From: a bacterium
GTDB lineage: Bacteria > Actinomycetota > Acidimicrobiia > Spongiisociales > ZC4RG35
Direction of reading: 5' to 3'
Assembly: GCA_028824015.1 (NCBI GenBank)
Contig: JAPPFC010000035.1
Span: 48,173-112,172 of the forward strand
Length of the DNA stretch: 64,000 nucleotides
Below, piece after piece: positions 17,225 to 25,659 of this stretch. Within the stretch, counting starts at the first letter, position 1. Each line of letters begins with the position of its first letter. Under the pieces are notes generated by a model, which did no database searches, was not told where the DNA came from, and saw only the letters and a list, made by a program, of their open reading frames with translations. A program made the translations under genes and the position numbers.

Positions 17225-17648
17225 CGCCGCCGCCTTCGGCGGGACGGAACTTCCAGCCGATCACCTCTCCGGAGTCGTCGGTGTAGTAGGGCTCCACCAC
17301 CGTCTCCATCGCCATCCCCGTCCGGAGGCGGTCCGGCGAAGCGCCGGTCAGGGGCCCCACCACCTGGATCCCCTCGGAGGTGAACTCCACCTCCACCACG
17401 GTGATCGGCACGAATGGATCGGGCGCCACGAAGGGCGGCGGGGGCGGGAAGTGGACGGTGGTCCAGGAGGCCAGCCGTCCGGTGCGGGAGATGGGAGCCG
17501 CCACCACGTCCTTTCGGGAACAGCGGGGATTCGGGCATGTGAAGCTGGCCGGGAAGGCCACCGTATCACAGGAGCGGCAACAGCTTCCCACCAGGGCAGG
17601 CTCGGGATCGGAGACGAACGCGCCCTCCAGCACCGGTGTCTGTTTCAT
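17217..17648 (-). CDS. Zn-ribbon/OB-fold protein (DUF35 family), thiolase partner
   Basis: A 143-residue protein. An N-terminal rubredoxin-like zinc ribbon has cysteines in GSCCRSCDTVAFP and FTCPNPRCSR. The OB-fold with the PPPPFVAPDPFVPITVVEVE segment binds acyl-CoA in homologues. The ATG at 17648 has GAGGA six bases upstream, better than a start four codons earlier. The overlap with the thiolase gene indicates a complex. In ChsH2-type proteins this domain is needed for the partner enzyme's activity. Confidence 0.85.
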   Translation of the reverse strand: MKQTPVLEGAFVSDPEPALVGSCCRSCDTVAFPASFTCPNPRCSRKDVVAAPISRTGRLASWTTVHFPPPPPFVAPDPFVPITVVEVEFTSEGIQVVGPLTGASPDRLRTGMAMETVVEPYYTDDSGEVIGWKFRPAEGGGDE

Positions 17649-17690
17649 CGAGTTCCTCAATCTAGCTGGCTCGCCTCCCGGCAGATCGAA

Positions 17691-18608
17691 TCACCCGCCG
17701 CTCCGGTAGGCCGCCATGAAGTCCTCCATGGCCGAAAGGTGCTGATCGACGGTGAAGTCGTATCCCATGGTCCCCAGGAAGGCGTGGGTGACCCCGGCGC
17801 CTCCCCACACCCTGGTGCGCTCGGCGTATTCGGCGGGATCCCATCCCACCCGGCCGGTGAACCCCACCTCGCCCACCAGCATCCCCAGCCCGATCTCGGA
17901 GGGGTCCCGGCCCTTTTCCCGGGCGGCCTCCTCCACCAGTTCGAACCGTTTGCGAAGCCCTTCGGTGTTGCCGGTCCGGTCGGGAAGATGGGCGGTCTTG
18001 AGGGACCCGGCGGAGGCCAGCCAGCCGTCGGCCCACCAGCCGATCCGCTTCATCACCGGGTCGGCCCATCCGCCGATCCACAGGGGGATGCGCCGGTTGG
18101 GAAGGTGGTTGATCCCCGCTCCCTCCACGGTGTCGAACTCGCCGTCGAAGTCGACCAGTTCCCGGGCCCAGAGTTCGTTCAGCAGCTGGACCTGCTCCTC
18201 GAAGCGACGGCCGCGGGTGCGGAAGTCCTGGCCGAGCGCCTGGTACTCGACCTGGTTCCACCCCACTCCCACCCCCAGGGTGAACCTCTCGCCCGACAGA
18301 AGGTCCAGGGTGGCGGCCTGCTTGGCCACCAGCGCGGTCTGTCGCTGGGGGAGCACCAGCACTCCCAGCCACAGCTCGATCCGGGTGGTGATCCCCGCCA
18401 TGTACCCGAACAGCACGAACGGCTCGTGAAAGCCGTCCTCATGGGTGTAGGGACCGGTCAGCACATGCCGGGAGGGGTCCGCTCCCAGGACGTGTTCGTA
18501 CACGAGGACCGAGTCGAATCCCAGCCCTTCGGCGGTCTCCGTCCAGGCGCGGACCGCCGCCCGGTCGGAGCCGATCTCGATTTGAGGGAATACCGCACCA
18601 ATGTGCAT
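17691..18608 (-). CDS. LLM-class F420-dependent oxidoreductase
   Basis: A 305-residue luciferase-like protein, distinct from the one at 1993-2970. It starts MHIGAVFPQIEIGSD and has SVLVYEHVLG, LGVLVLPQRQTALVAKQ, FTLGVGVGW and RIPLWIGGW. An AGGAGGAGAG ribosome site precedes the ATG. It lies 12 bases after the acyl-CoA ligase. Such proteins often oxidise or reduce acyl-CoA or alcohol intermediates with F420 in actinobacteria; the substrate is unknown. Confidence 0.85.
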   Translation of the reverse strand: MHIGAVFPQIEIGSDRAAVRAWTETAEGLGFDSVLVYEHVLGADPSRHVLTGPYTHEDGFHEPFVLFGYMAGITTRIELWLGVLVLPQRQTALVAKQAATLDLLSGERFTLGVGVGWNQVEYQALGQDFRTRGRRFEEQVQLLNELWARELVDFDGEFDTVEGAGINHLPNRRIPLWIGGWADPVMKRIGWWADGWLASAGSLKTAHLPDRTGNTEGLRKRFELVEEAAREKGRDPSEIGLGMLVGEVGFTGRVGWDPAEYAERTRVWGGAGVTHAFLGTMGYDFTVDQHLSAMEDFMAAYRSGG

Positions 18609-18620
18609 GGCTCTCTCCTC

Positions 18621-20171
18621 CTAACCCTGGGAGGCCAGGTACATGTCCCGCAGGTCTCCCTTGAGGATCTTTCCGGACGGGTTGCGGGGGATGACGTCGA
18701 TGGTCCCCACCGAGGTGGGGCACTTGTAGTGGGCGATGCGGCTCCGGCAGAACTCGATGATCTCGGCTTCGGTGGGCGCCTCGTCGCCGGCGGCCACGAT
18801 CACCGCCCGGGGCGTCTCGCCCCACTTGGCGCTGGGCACGCCGATCACGGCCACGTCGGCCACTCCGGGATGCTCCATCAGGGCGTTCTCCACCTCGGCG
18901 GGGTAGATGTTCTCCCCGCCGGAGATGATCATGTCCTTGATCCGGTCCCGGATGTACACGAACCCGTCGGCGTCCACCGACCCGGCGTCCCCGGTGCGCA
19001 TCCAACCCTCGGCATTGACCGTCTCCGCGGTGGCCTCGGGGTTCTTCCAGTAGCCGCTCATCAACTGGGGGGAACGCAGCCAGATCTCGCCCACGTCGTC
19101 GGTGGCGAGTTCCTCGGTGGAGACCGGGTCGACGATCTTCAGTTCCACGTTGGGATGGGGACGGCCCACCGACAGCATCCGGTAGGCATAGGGCCCGCCG
19201 GGATCGTGCTCGTCGGGAAACAGCGTGGTCACCCCGTTGCAGGACTCGGTCAGCCCGTAGGCGCCCGCAAACTCACAGCCCAGCACCTCGATGGACTGGT
19301 TGAGCACCTCCTCGGAGATGGGAGAGCCACCGTAGACGATGGTGCGGAGCGCCGAGAAGTCCGCGTCCTCCACTCCCGGGACGGTCAGCATGAACTGCAA
19401 CAGCACCGGCACCAGGAAGGCGTTGGAGACCCGGTGGTTAACGGTCAGGTCCACCAGCAACTGCGGGATGTTGTCCCGGGCGACGATCGAGGTGTTGCCG
19501 TTGTACAACCCCAGACAGGACCAACCGACCCCGCCGATGTGGAACATGGGGAGGTTGACCAGGTTCACCGAGTCGCCGTCGAAGCCCCACATCGGCGAGC
19601 ACATCTTCTTCAGTTCCATGAAGGCGTCGTTGGGGATCATCACGCCCTTGGGGAATCCGGTGGTGCCCGAGGAGTACAGCAAGAAGACCGTGTCGTTCCT
19701 TTGAGCTCCTCCTCCCGGATCGGTGTCGGGGTGGCTGTCGCGCCACTCCTCGAAGGACTGGTGGCTCTCGTGGCCGCCCACCACCAGGATCTTCTCCACC
19801 GTGTTCAGGTCACCGGCGATCTCGTCCAGGATCGGCACGTACTCCTCCCCCACGATCAACAGCTTGATCTCGGCGTCGTTCACCACGCCGGTGATCTCCC
19901 GGGGCGCCAGCCGCCAGTTGATGCCGGCATGCACAGCCCCCAGCTTGGCCGCGCCGAACAGGAAGTCGAAGAACTCCATGCAGTTCTTGTCCAGGAAACC
20001 GACATGGTCGCCGTGCCCCACCCCGGCCGCCGCCATGGCGTTGGCGGTCCGGGATGAACGGGAGTCGAGTTCGGCGAAAGTGACCTCTTCGTCTCCGTAG
20101 ACCAGTGCGGTCTTGTCAGGCTGTGTGGCGGCGTGGCGCCGGACTACCCCGGCGATGTTGCTGATGCTCAT
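18621..20171 (-). CDS. AMP-dependent acyl-CoA synthetase/ligase
   Basis: A 516-residue ANL ligase. It has the P-loop LYSSGTTGFPKGV, the A5 region GAYGLTESCNG, GWMRTGD, the hinge DRIKDMIISGGENIYP and the lysine region NPSGKILKGDLRDMY. It belongs to the medium/long-chain or aromatic FadD-like group. It sits 60 bases after the aminotransferase and 12 before the LLM gene, within a probable operon. It would supply the CoA thioester that the mutase, DUF35/thiolase and LLM proteins act on (inference). Confidence 0.92.
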   Translation of the reverse strand: MSISNIAGVVRRHAATQPDKTALVYGDEEVTFAELDSRSSRTANAMAAAGVGHGDHVGFLDKNCMEFFDFLFGAAKLGAVHAGINWRLAPREITGVVNDAEIKLLIVGEEYVPILDEIAGDLNTVEKILVVGGHESHQSFEEWRDSHPDTDPGGGAQRNDTVFLLYSSGTTGFPKGVMIPNDAFMELKKMCSPMWGFDGDSVNLVNLPMFHIGGVGWSCLGLYNGNTSIVARDNIPQLLVDLTVNHRVSNAFLVPVLLQFMLTVPGVEDADFSALRTIVYGGSPISEEVLNQSIEVLGCEFAGAYGLTESCNGVTTLFPDEHDPGGPYAYRMLSVGRPHPNVELKIVDPVSTEELATDDVGEIWLRSPQLMSGYWKNPEATAETVNAEGWMRTGDAGSVDADGFVYIRDRIKDMIISGGENIYPAEVENALMEHPGVADVAVIGVPSAKWGETPRAVIVAAGDEAPTEAEIIEFCRSRIAHYKCPTSVGTIDVIPRNPSGKILKGDLRDMYLASQG

Positions 20172-20231
20172 TGGGGACGGCCTCCCGTTAACTAAAGGCG
20201 TTTGCTTGCGTGTCGATTGTCGATCCGGGGA

Positions 20232-21572
20232 TCACCACTCCATGGCGCCGGCCCGCTCCAGGCTCCGGTCGACCATCGAGACCATCTCGTCGATGTCCGA
20301 CCGGGTGGAGATGAGAGGCGGGCACAGGAGAATCTTGGGTTCACCGCGGTCGTCGGCGCGGGTGTAGAGGCCCTCGTCCATCATGATGGGAGGGAGCGTC
20401 TCCTTCAGTAGCACGGCCTCCTGCTCGGGAGTCAGGCGCCGTCCGGTCTCCCGGTCGGCGGTCAGTTCCACGGCGTAGAAGAACCCCATGCCCCGCACCT
20501 CGCTCACCATCCGGTGCCCCGAGGCCATGCGGTCCAGTTGCTCCCGGAAGTGTCCGGCCAGGCTGCGCACGTTGCCCACGACGTCCTCGTCGCGCAGAGC
20601 GGTGAGATTGGCGACCGAGGTGGCGGCCACCACCGGATGGCCTCCCCAGGTGGCCCCGTGGTTGAACATCCCGATGTGGGAGTCCAGCAGTTCGTCGAAG
20701 ACGGGTTGGCGGATCAGGAGCCCTCCGATCGGCGCGTATGACGAGGTGGCGCCCTTGGCGAAGGTGAGGAGGTCGGGGACCACTCCCATCACCTCCGAGC
20801 CGAACCACTCACCCAGGCGTCCGAACCCGTTGATCACCTCGTCCGCGCAGAGCAGCACTCCGTACTTGTCACATATGCGGCGCAGTTCCTTCCAGTAGCC
20901 GGCGGGGGGCACGATCGAGCCTCCCCCGTTCTGCACCGGCTCGGCCAGCACCATGGCCACCGACTCGGGGCCCTCCTCGATGATGGCTTCCTCCACGCGG
21001 GCGGCCGCCTCCACCCCGTCGTCGAACCCCAGTGTGTTGGGGACCTTGCGGAACCCGTAGAGCAGCGGCCCGTAGGCCTCCCGGATGCCGGTCAGCCCGG
21101 TGGCCGACAGCGCCCCCATGGTGGTCCCGTGATAGGACAGGTTCCGGCTGATCACCTTCACCCGCTGCGGCTCGCCGCGGGCCGAGTGGTACTGGCGGGA
21201 GAATTTGATTGCCGACTCCACGGCCTCCGAGCCCGAGGAGACCAGGAACACCACATCCAGGTCCCCCGGCGCCAGGGAGGCGATCAGGTTGGACGCCTCG
21301 ATGGTGGGAGGGGTGGTGGCTGACCATGACGGCATGTAGGCGAGCGTCTTCATCTGCTCTCCGGCCGCGGCGGCGATGTCCGCCCGGCCGTGGCCGATCT
21401 GGACCGAGAACAATCCGGCCAGTCCGTCGATGTAGGAGTTCCCCTCCTGGTCCCAGATGCGGATGCCCTCCCCGCGTACGAAGACCGGGGCCGCTCCGCT
21501 CCTCAGCAGCTTCCCTGGGGTGAAGTGCAGAACAGTGTGCGCCAGGGCGCTGGTGGTGAGAGTGGTGGTCAT
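20232..21572 (-). CDS. tpa: Class III PLP aminotransferase, probable taurine:pyruvate aminotransferase
   Basis: A 446-residue fold-type I, class III (omega) aminotransferase. It has SSGSEAVESAIKFSRQYH, LSYHGTTMGA, the PLP-phosphate region LLCADEVINGFGR and the Schiff-base lysine in TFAKGATSSYAPIG. The next gene downstream of Xsc is this one, 19 bases apart, and a good AGAGGAGAAG site precedes its ATG. That linkage with sulfoacetaldehyde acetyltransferase is the basis for calling taurine:pyruvate activity, giving sulfoacetaldehyde and alanine. By sequence alone, beta-alanine or other omega-amino-acid substrates cannot be excluded. Confidence 0.7.
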   Translation of the reverse strand: MTTTLTTSALAHTVLHFTPGKLLRSGAAPVFVRGEGIRIWDQEGNSYIDGLAGLFSVQIGHGRADIAAAAGEQMKTLAYMPSWSATTPPTIEASNLIASLAPGDLDVVFLVSSGSEAVESAIKFSRQYHSARGEPQRVKVISRNLSYHGTTMGALSATGLTGIREAYGPLLYGFRKVPNTLGFDDGVEAAARVEEAIIEEGPESVAMVLAEPVQNGGGSIVPPAGYWKELRRICDKYGVLLCADEVINGFGRLGEWFGSEVMGVVPDLLTFAKGATSSYAPIGGLLIRQPVFDELLDSHIGMFNHGATWGGHPVVAATSVANLTALRDEDVVGNVRSLAGHFREQLDRMASGHRMVSEVRGMGFFYAVELTADRETGRRLTPEQEAVLLKETLPPIMMDEGLYTRADDRGEPKILLCPPLISTRSDIDEMVSMVDRSLERAGAMEW

Positions 21573-21591
21573 AGAAGACTTCTCCTCTTTG

Positions 21592-23325
21592 CTAGGTTGT
21601 GTCAGCGGCTAGATGCCGGTAGCGGTCCAGGTGCCGGACGGGCTGCTGAAGGGCGTCGCGGCGGAAGGGCTCAGCCAACTCCTCGGGGTCGACCATCACC
21701 TCCACCACTGTGGCCACCTCCGGATCCAGGGACTCACCGAAGGCGTCCTTCAGGTCGGCTGGGTCGGTCACCCTGATCCCCCGGCCGCCCATAGCTGTCG
21801 CTATCTCGGCGAAATTGAACCCTCCCAGGTCGTGCCCGATGTTGGTCCCCACGTAGCGGTCGTCGTAGAAGTCGATCTGGTTGCGCTTCTCCGCTCCCCA
21901 CTGCTGGTTGTTGAAGACCACCGCGGTCACCGGCAGGTCCTCCTCCACCGCGGTCATCACCTCGGCGAGGCTCATCCCCCACGCACCGTCGCCGATGATC
22001 GCCACCACCGGCGACCCCGGCGAGGCCAGCTTGGCGCCCAGCGCACCGGGATAGGCGAACCCGCAGTTCCCGAACCCCATGGCGGCCATGAACCGGCGGG
22101 GCTTGGTGAAGCGGAGGTAGCCGTTGGAGACCGAGCAGATGTTGCCTATGTCGGTGGTGACGAAGGTGTCGTCGGTGAGTTGGGCCGCCAACTCGCTGAG
22201 CGCCCGGCGGGGGCTGATGGGAGCCGAGTAGGAGGCCGAGCGGGCCGACAGTTCCTTCTCCCAGCGGGCCTTGGCGTCGGCGATGTGGTCGAGCCGCGCC
22301 CCGTTCACCGGGCGTTCGCCGGCTGCGGCCAGACGGGCCGAGATCGCCTCGGCGGCCTGGCGGGCGTCGCCGATGATCCCCAACTCGATGGGCTTGGAAC
22401 GGCCCAGCTGCTCGGGATCTATGTCGATCTGCACCACCTTTGCCGAGTGGGGATAGAAGTCCAGGCCGTACTGGGGGACCGTCCCGAACACGTTGATCCG
22501 ACAGCCCAGCATCAGCACCACGTCGGCCTCGGACAGAAGCTCCATGGCGGCCTTCGATCCCATGTATCCCAGGGGACCCACCGAGAGGGGGTGGGTGTAG
22601 GGGAAGGCGTCGTTGTGCAGGTAGGAAGTGGCCACCGGGGCGCCGAGTTGCTCGGCCAACCGGGCAGTCTCTTCGTAGGCGCCGGACAGCACCGCTCCGT
22701 AGCCGGCCACGATCACCGGGTTGCGGGCTTCCGACAGGATGGCGGCGGCCCGGTCCAACCGGGCGGGATCGCCCGCACCCCGCTCTTCGGAGCGGTACTG
22801 GCTGGGTTCGAGGATGTCCTCGTGGGATTCGCCGTAGAAGAAGTCGCGGGGGATGTCCACCTGCACGGGGCCGAGGTGGGCCATGGCCATCCGGAAGGCG
22901 GTCCGGACCGACTCGGCCATGCGATCGGGGCGGGGGACCTGCAGTTGGAACTTGGTGATGGAGCGAAAGATGGAGAGCTGTTCCACTTCCTGGAACCCGT
23001 CCAGTCCCACCGAGCCCGAGGTCGCCGACGGGGTGAGGATCACCACCGGGGAGTGGGCGTGATAGGCGGCGGCGATGCCGGTGACCATGTTGGTGATCCC
23101 CGGCCCGTTCTGGGCGGTGCAGACCGAGGGGCGGCCGGTCGCCCGGGCGTAGGTGTCGGCCATGTGGGCGGCGTTCTGCTCGTGGCGGACCGGGACGAAC
23201 CGGATGCCGGCCGCCGGGAACAGGTCGAGGGCGTCCATGAAGGCCGATCCGACTATCCCGGGAATATCGGTGACTCCCTCGATGCGGAGAGTCTCTACCA
23301 AAGCCTCGCTGGGGGTCATCACCAT
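21592..23325 (-). CDS. xsc: Sulfoacetaldehyde acetyltransferase
   Basis: A 577-residue thiamine-diphosphate enzyme that converts sulfoacetaldehyde plus phosphate to sulfite and acetyl phosphate. It matches Xsc from end to end rather than acetolactate synthase. The start is TPSEALVETL, with GIVGSAFMDALDLFPAAGI near residue 23, the TPP glutamate region RHEQNAAHMAD, GDGAWGM and FNNQQWGAEKRNQIDFY, and a C-terminal PFRRDAL...PVRHLD. AGGAG lies nine bases before the ATG. Neighbours are the B12-binding protein upstream and the aminotransferase downstream. The product acetyl phosphate could feed AckA (11686-12879) or an unseen Pta. No sulfite exporter or taurine importer is visible here. Confidence 0.9.
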   Translation of the reverse strand: MVMTPSEALVETLRIEGVTDIPGIVGSAFMDALDLFPAAGIRFVPVRHEQNAAHMADTYARATGRPSVCTAQNGPGITNMVTGIAAAYHAHSPVVILTPSATSGSVGLDGFQEVEQLSIFRSITKFQLQVPRPDRMAESVRTAFRMAMAHLGPVQVDIPRDFFYGESHEDILEPSQYRSEERGAGDPARLDRAAAILSEARNPVIVAGYGAVLSGAYEETARLAEQLGAPVATSYLHNDAFPYTHPLSVGPLGYMGSKAAMELLSEADVVLMLGCRINVFGTVPQYGLDFYPHSAKVVQIDIDPEQLGRSKPIELGIIGDARQAAEAISARLAAAGERPVNGARLDHIADAKARWEKELSARSASYSAPISPRRALSELAAQLTDDTFVTTDIGNICSVSNGYLRFTKPRRFMAAMGFGNCGFAYPGALGAKLASPGSPVVAIIGDGAWGMSLAEVMTAVEEDLPVTAVVFNNQQWGAEKRNQIDFYDDRYVGTNIGHDLGGFNFAEIATAMGGRGIRVTDPADLKDAFGESLDPEVATVVEVMVDPEELAEPFRRDALQQPVRHLDRYRHLAADTT

Positions 23326-23386
23326 TGGGGCATCTCCTGTGTGCTAGTCGAGAATACGGGTTTAAAGTTACCAGTGCCCGGCGCCG

Positions 23387-23812
23387 CTAAACCCTGTGAG
23401 CGGGGGAATCTCGGCCGGTGAGGCGGCGGGCCTCGTCCACGATCGCCGAGAGGGAACTTCCCGGAGGGAACACCCCCACCCCCCGGTCGGTGAGGCGGGG
23501 AACGGCCTGGGGAGGGACGGTGCCCCCCACGAACACCGGGACGTCGCCCAGTCCGGCCGCCTCCATCTCGTCCAGGGCTCTCTCCACCACCTCCACCCGG
23601 CCGCCGACGTTGATGCCCACCAGGTCCACGTCCTCTGCGGCGGCCACGCTCGCCATCTCGCTGGGACGGAGCATCCCTCCCAGGATCACCTCGAACCCCG
23701 CCTCCCGGAGTGCCCGGGCCACCACCGCCACTCCCCGCCAGTGGCCGTCCAGGCTGCTCTTGGCCACCAGCACCCTGGCCGGGGGAAGAGGGCTCGGTCC
23801 GAACTCAGACAC
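23387..23812 (-). CDS. B12-binding subunit of a split acyl-CoA mutase
   Basis: About 141 residues, matching the C-terminal cobalamin domain of methylmalonyl-CoA-mutase-type enzymes. The cobalt-ligand motif DxHxxG is DGHWRG, set in RVLVAKSSLDGHWRGVAVVARALREAGFEV. The later GG motif is FVGGTVPP. The usual SxL motif is replaced by NVG. The GTG start at 23812 overlaps the large-subunit stop (GTGTCTGA); an upstream GTG at 23833 is possible. Separate small subunits occur in isobutyryl-CoA and 2-hydroxyisobutyryl-CoA mutases. It would bind adenosylcobalamin base-off and pair with the 23805-25436 product. Confidence 0.85.
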   Translation of the reverse strand: MSEFGPSPLPPARVLVAKSSLDGHWRGVAVVARALREAGFEVILGGMLRPSEMASVAAAEDVDLVGINVGGRVEVVERALDEMEAAGLGDVPVFVGGTVPPQAVPRLTDRGVGVFPPGSSLSAIVDEARRLTGRDSPAHRV

Positions 23813-25436
23813 TGATCGGGACCTGCCAGTCACCGAAGGTCTCCCGCAGCACGCTCCCGATCTCCCCGATGGACGCGTCGGCGCTCACCGCCTCCATGAA
23901 GGCGGGGATGGCGTTGACCGAGTCGTTCCGGCAAACCTCCTCCAGGTTGCGCAGGGCCTCGACGGCGCCCCGGCCGTGGCGGGTGCGACGCAAATCGGCC
24001 AGACGCTCCATCGCCATCTCCCAGGTCTCGGCGCCCGACCGCCCCTCGAAGGCTTCGACTTCCATGATGGGATCGTCGATGGTGTGGGTGTTGACTCCCA
24101 CGATGGCCCGTTCGCCCGACTCCATCCCCACCGCGATCCGTTGGTTGTTCTCCTCGGCGCACTCGAGCAGGAACCCGTCGTCCAGCACCGCCAGAAAGCC
24201 CCCGCGGTCCTGGATCTGGCGGAAGAACTCCCAGCCCCTCTCCTCCAGTTCCCCGGTGAGCGATTCGACGTAGTAACTCCCGCCCAGCGGGTCGGCGACC
24301 TCCCGCAGGTTTATCTCGTTCTGGAGAATCTGCTGGATGCGGATGGACATCAGGTGGGCGTGGTCGGACGGGATCGACATGGCCTCGTCGTAGCCGGAGA
24401 CTCCCAGCGACTGGGTGCCTCCCAGCACCGAGAACAGCGCCATCAGCGTGCCTCGCACGATGTTGTTGAACGGCTCCTGGTAGGTCATGGCGCTACCGGC
24501 GGTCACCACGTGGATTCTCATCTGCCGGGCCTTCTCGTCGGTGATCCCGTAACGCTGCCCCAGCAGGTCCGACCACATCTTGCGGGCCGCCCGCAGCTTG
24601 GCGGCGTCCTCGAAGACCTCCATCGAGACCCGGAAGTTCATCCCGCCGATCCGGTGGGCCAGTCGTTCCACGTCCACCTTTCCCCGGGCGGCGATCATGT
24701 CGAGGTACTGGACGGCGTTGGCCATCACCGCTCCCAGTTCCTGGTGGGCCGAGAGCCCGCTGTCGGCTGCGTTGTAACCGGCGATGGAGACCGGGACCCA
24801 GCGGGGCATTCGCTCCGAGCACCACTCGATGAGATCCAGGTTGAACCGGATCGCCGCCTCGGGCGGGATCTGCTCCTTGGTGGGACACCCCAGGTAGGTC
24901 AGGAAGAAGTCGCTCTGGCCGGTCCCGGCCAGTTTCTCGAGCGGGATCCCCCGGCGAGCGGCAACCGACCAGTACGACGGGAGGGTGTAAACCGCCGACT
25001 GGGGCACCCCTCCCCCCGGCTTGGCGTAGATGGAGTCGAGAGGCAGGTCGGAGAGGATGGTCTCGTAGTCCCGCAGGCCAACCGTGACCGTGCCGGTCAG
25101 GCCGACGTCCTCCCGGCGCTCCACGATCTCGGGGTGATCGACGTCGTAGAGATGGTCGTCGGTCATCCGGTCGTGCTTGATGATGATCCCCGTCTCCCCC
25201 GCCTCGAACAGGAGGAATTTGAGCCGCTCGTTCATGTCCTCGGGATTCCCGTACCCCGAGAGCTGGAAGATCCTCCACGGCCGGTCCCGGTACATGCGGG
25301 GGTAGGCGCCCCGCAGGTAGGGCGCCCGCCCGGGCGGGGCGCCAAGGGCCTCCCGGATGTCGGCGGGGACGTCATCGGGCCCGTACAGGAGCTTGAGAGG
25401 AATGCCGGAAGTTGTCTCTGGCTGGTGTTCGATCAT
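23805..25436 (-). CDS. Acyl-CoA mutase large subunit (methylmalonyl-CoA mutase family), divergent
   Basis: A 543-residue TIM-barrel subunit of the B12-dependent acyl-CoA mutases. The family frame is clear: YPRMYRDRPWRIFQLSGYGN, GGTQSLGVSGYDEAMSIPSD, LQNEINLREVADPLGGSYYVE. By gap-free alignment from memory to the P. shermanii enzyme, three key positions differ. Tyr89 becomes Leu59 (in RIFQL), Arg207 becomes Pro185 (in GCPTKEQIPP) and His244 becomes Asn222 (in AGYNAADSG). Arg207 binds the carboxylate of methylmalonyl-CoA and His244 is a catalytic acid in known members. The substrate is therefore probably not methylmalonyl-CoA. I start at MIEHQPE; a GTG start 25 codons upstream is possible. It heads the operon through 16028. 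Confidence 0.87.
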   Translation of the reverse strand: MIEHQPETTSGIPLKLLYGPDDVPADIREALGAPPGRAPYLRGAYPRMYRDRPWRIFQLSGYGNPEDMNERLKFLLFEAGETGIIIKHDRMTDDHLYDVDHPEIVERREDVGLTGTVTVGLRDYETILSDLPLDSIYAKPGGGVPQSAVYTLPSYWSVAARRGIPLEKLAGTGQSDFFLTYLGCPTKEQIPPEAAIRFNLDLIEWCSERMPRWVPVSIAGYNAADSGLSAHQELGAVMANAVQYLDMIAARGKVDVERLAHRIGGMNFRVSMEVFEDAAKLRAARKMWSDLLGQRYGITDEKARQMRIHVVTAGSAMTYQEPFNNIVRGTLMALFSVLGGTQSLGVSGYDEAMSIPSDHAHLMSIRIQQILQNEINLREVADPLGGSYYVESLTGELEERGWEFFRQIQDRGGFLAVLDDGFLLECAEENNQRIAVGMESGERAIVGVNTHTIDDPIMEVEAFEGRSGAETWEMAMERLADLRRTRHGRGAVEALRNLEEVCRNDSVNAIPAFMEAVSADASIGEIGSVLRETFGDWQVPISV

Positions 25437-25532
25437 CTTGGAGAGGTTCGCTCCTGGGATCCTGCCAAAGACTCTACCGTCCCCCCGCCCTCTCTCACCA
25501 TAAACCGTCACTCACGGGCCCGCAAATACGCC

Positions 25533-25561
25533 TTGGTGAGGGGTCTGAGTCGGGGTACAAT
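25533..25561 (+). promoter_or_regulatory. Probable promoter of the DUF3800 gene
   Basis: TTGGTG and TACAAT are separated by exactly 17 bases, a good match to the housekeeping consensus. Transcription would start near 25568, leaving a leader of about 90 bases that contains the palindrome at 25615-25642. Confidence 0.5.
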
Positions 25562-25614
25562 AGGAGCAGCTAACAGTTAACGGCCGTCGGCGCCTCAGGC
25601 TCCGTCGGCGAGTC

Positions 25615-25642
25615 CTACGGCCACCCCGCGGGGTGGCCGTAG
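25615..25642. repeat. Perfect 28-base palindrome in the DUF3800 leader
   Basis: Fourteen-base arms with no spacer, reading CTACGGCCACCCCG and its exact complement. It ends eight bases before the ribosome-binding GGAGG of the DUF3800 gene. No T-run follows, and the flanking genes are divergent, so a terminator makes little sense. An operator, an RNA hairpin near the start site or a mobile-element end are possible. Confidence 0.75.
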
Positions 25643-25659
25643 TTGTGATGGGAGGAATA

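Noticed and set aside
16794..20057. A 1,087-codon open frame on the plus strand
   Set aside because: It lies antisense to four convincing genes and its translation is low-complexity His/Gly/Pro/Arg-rich, a common by-product of GC-rich coding DNA. The same applies to long antisense frames at 3823-5826, 21613-23421, 23418-25580, 28162-30762 and 32745-34787.
21592..23325. Acetolactate synthase
   Set aside because: The fold is shared, but the GIVGSAFMDALDLFPAAGI opening, NNQQWGAEKRNQ segment and PFRRDAL ending are those of sulfoacetaldehyde acetyltransferase.
25615..25642. Rho-independent terminator
   Set aside because: The palindrome is perfect but no T-run follows on either strand, and both flanking genes are transcribed away from it.
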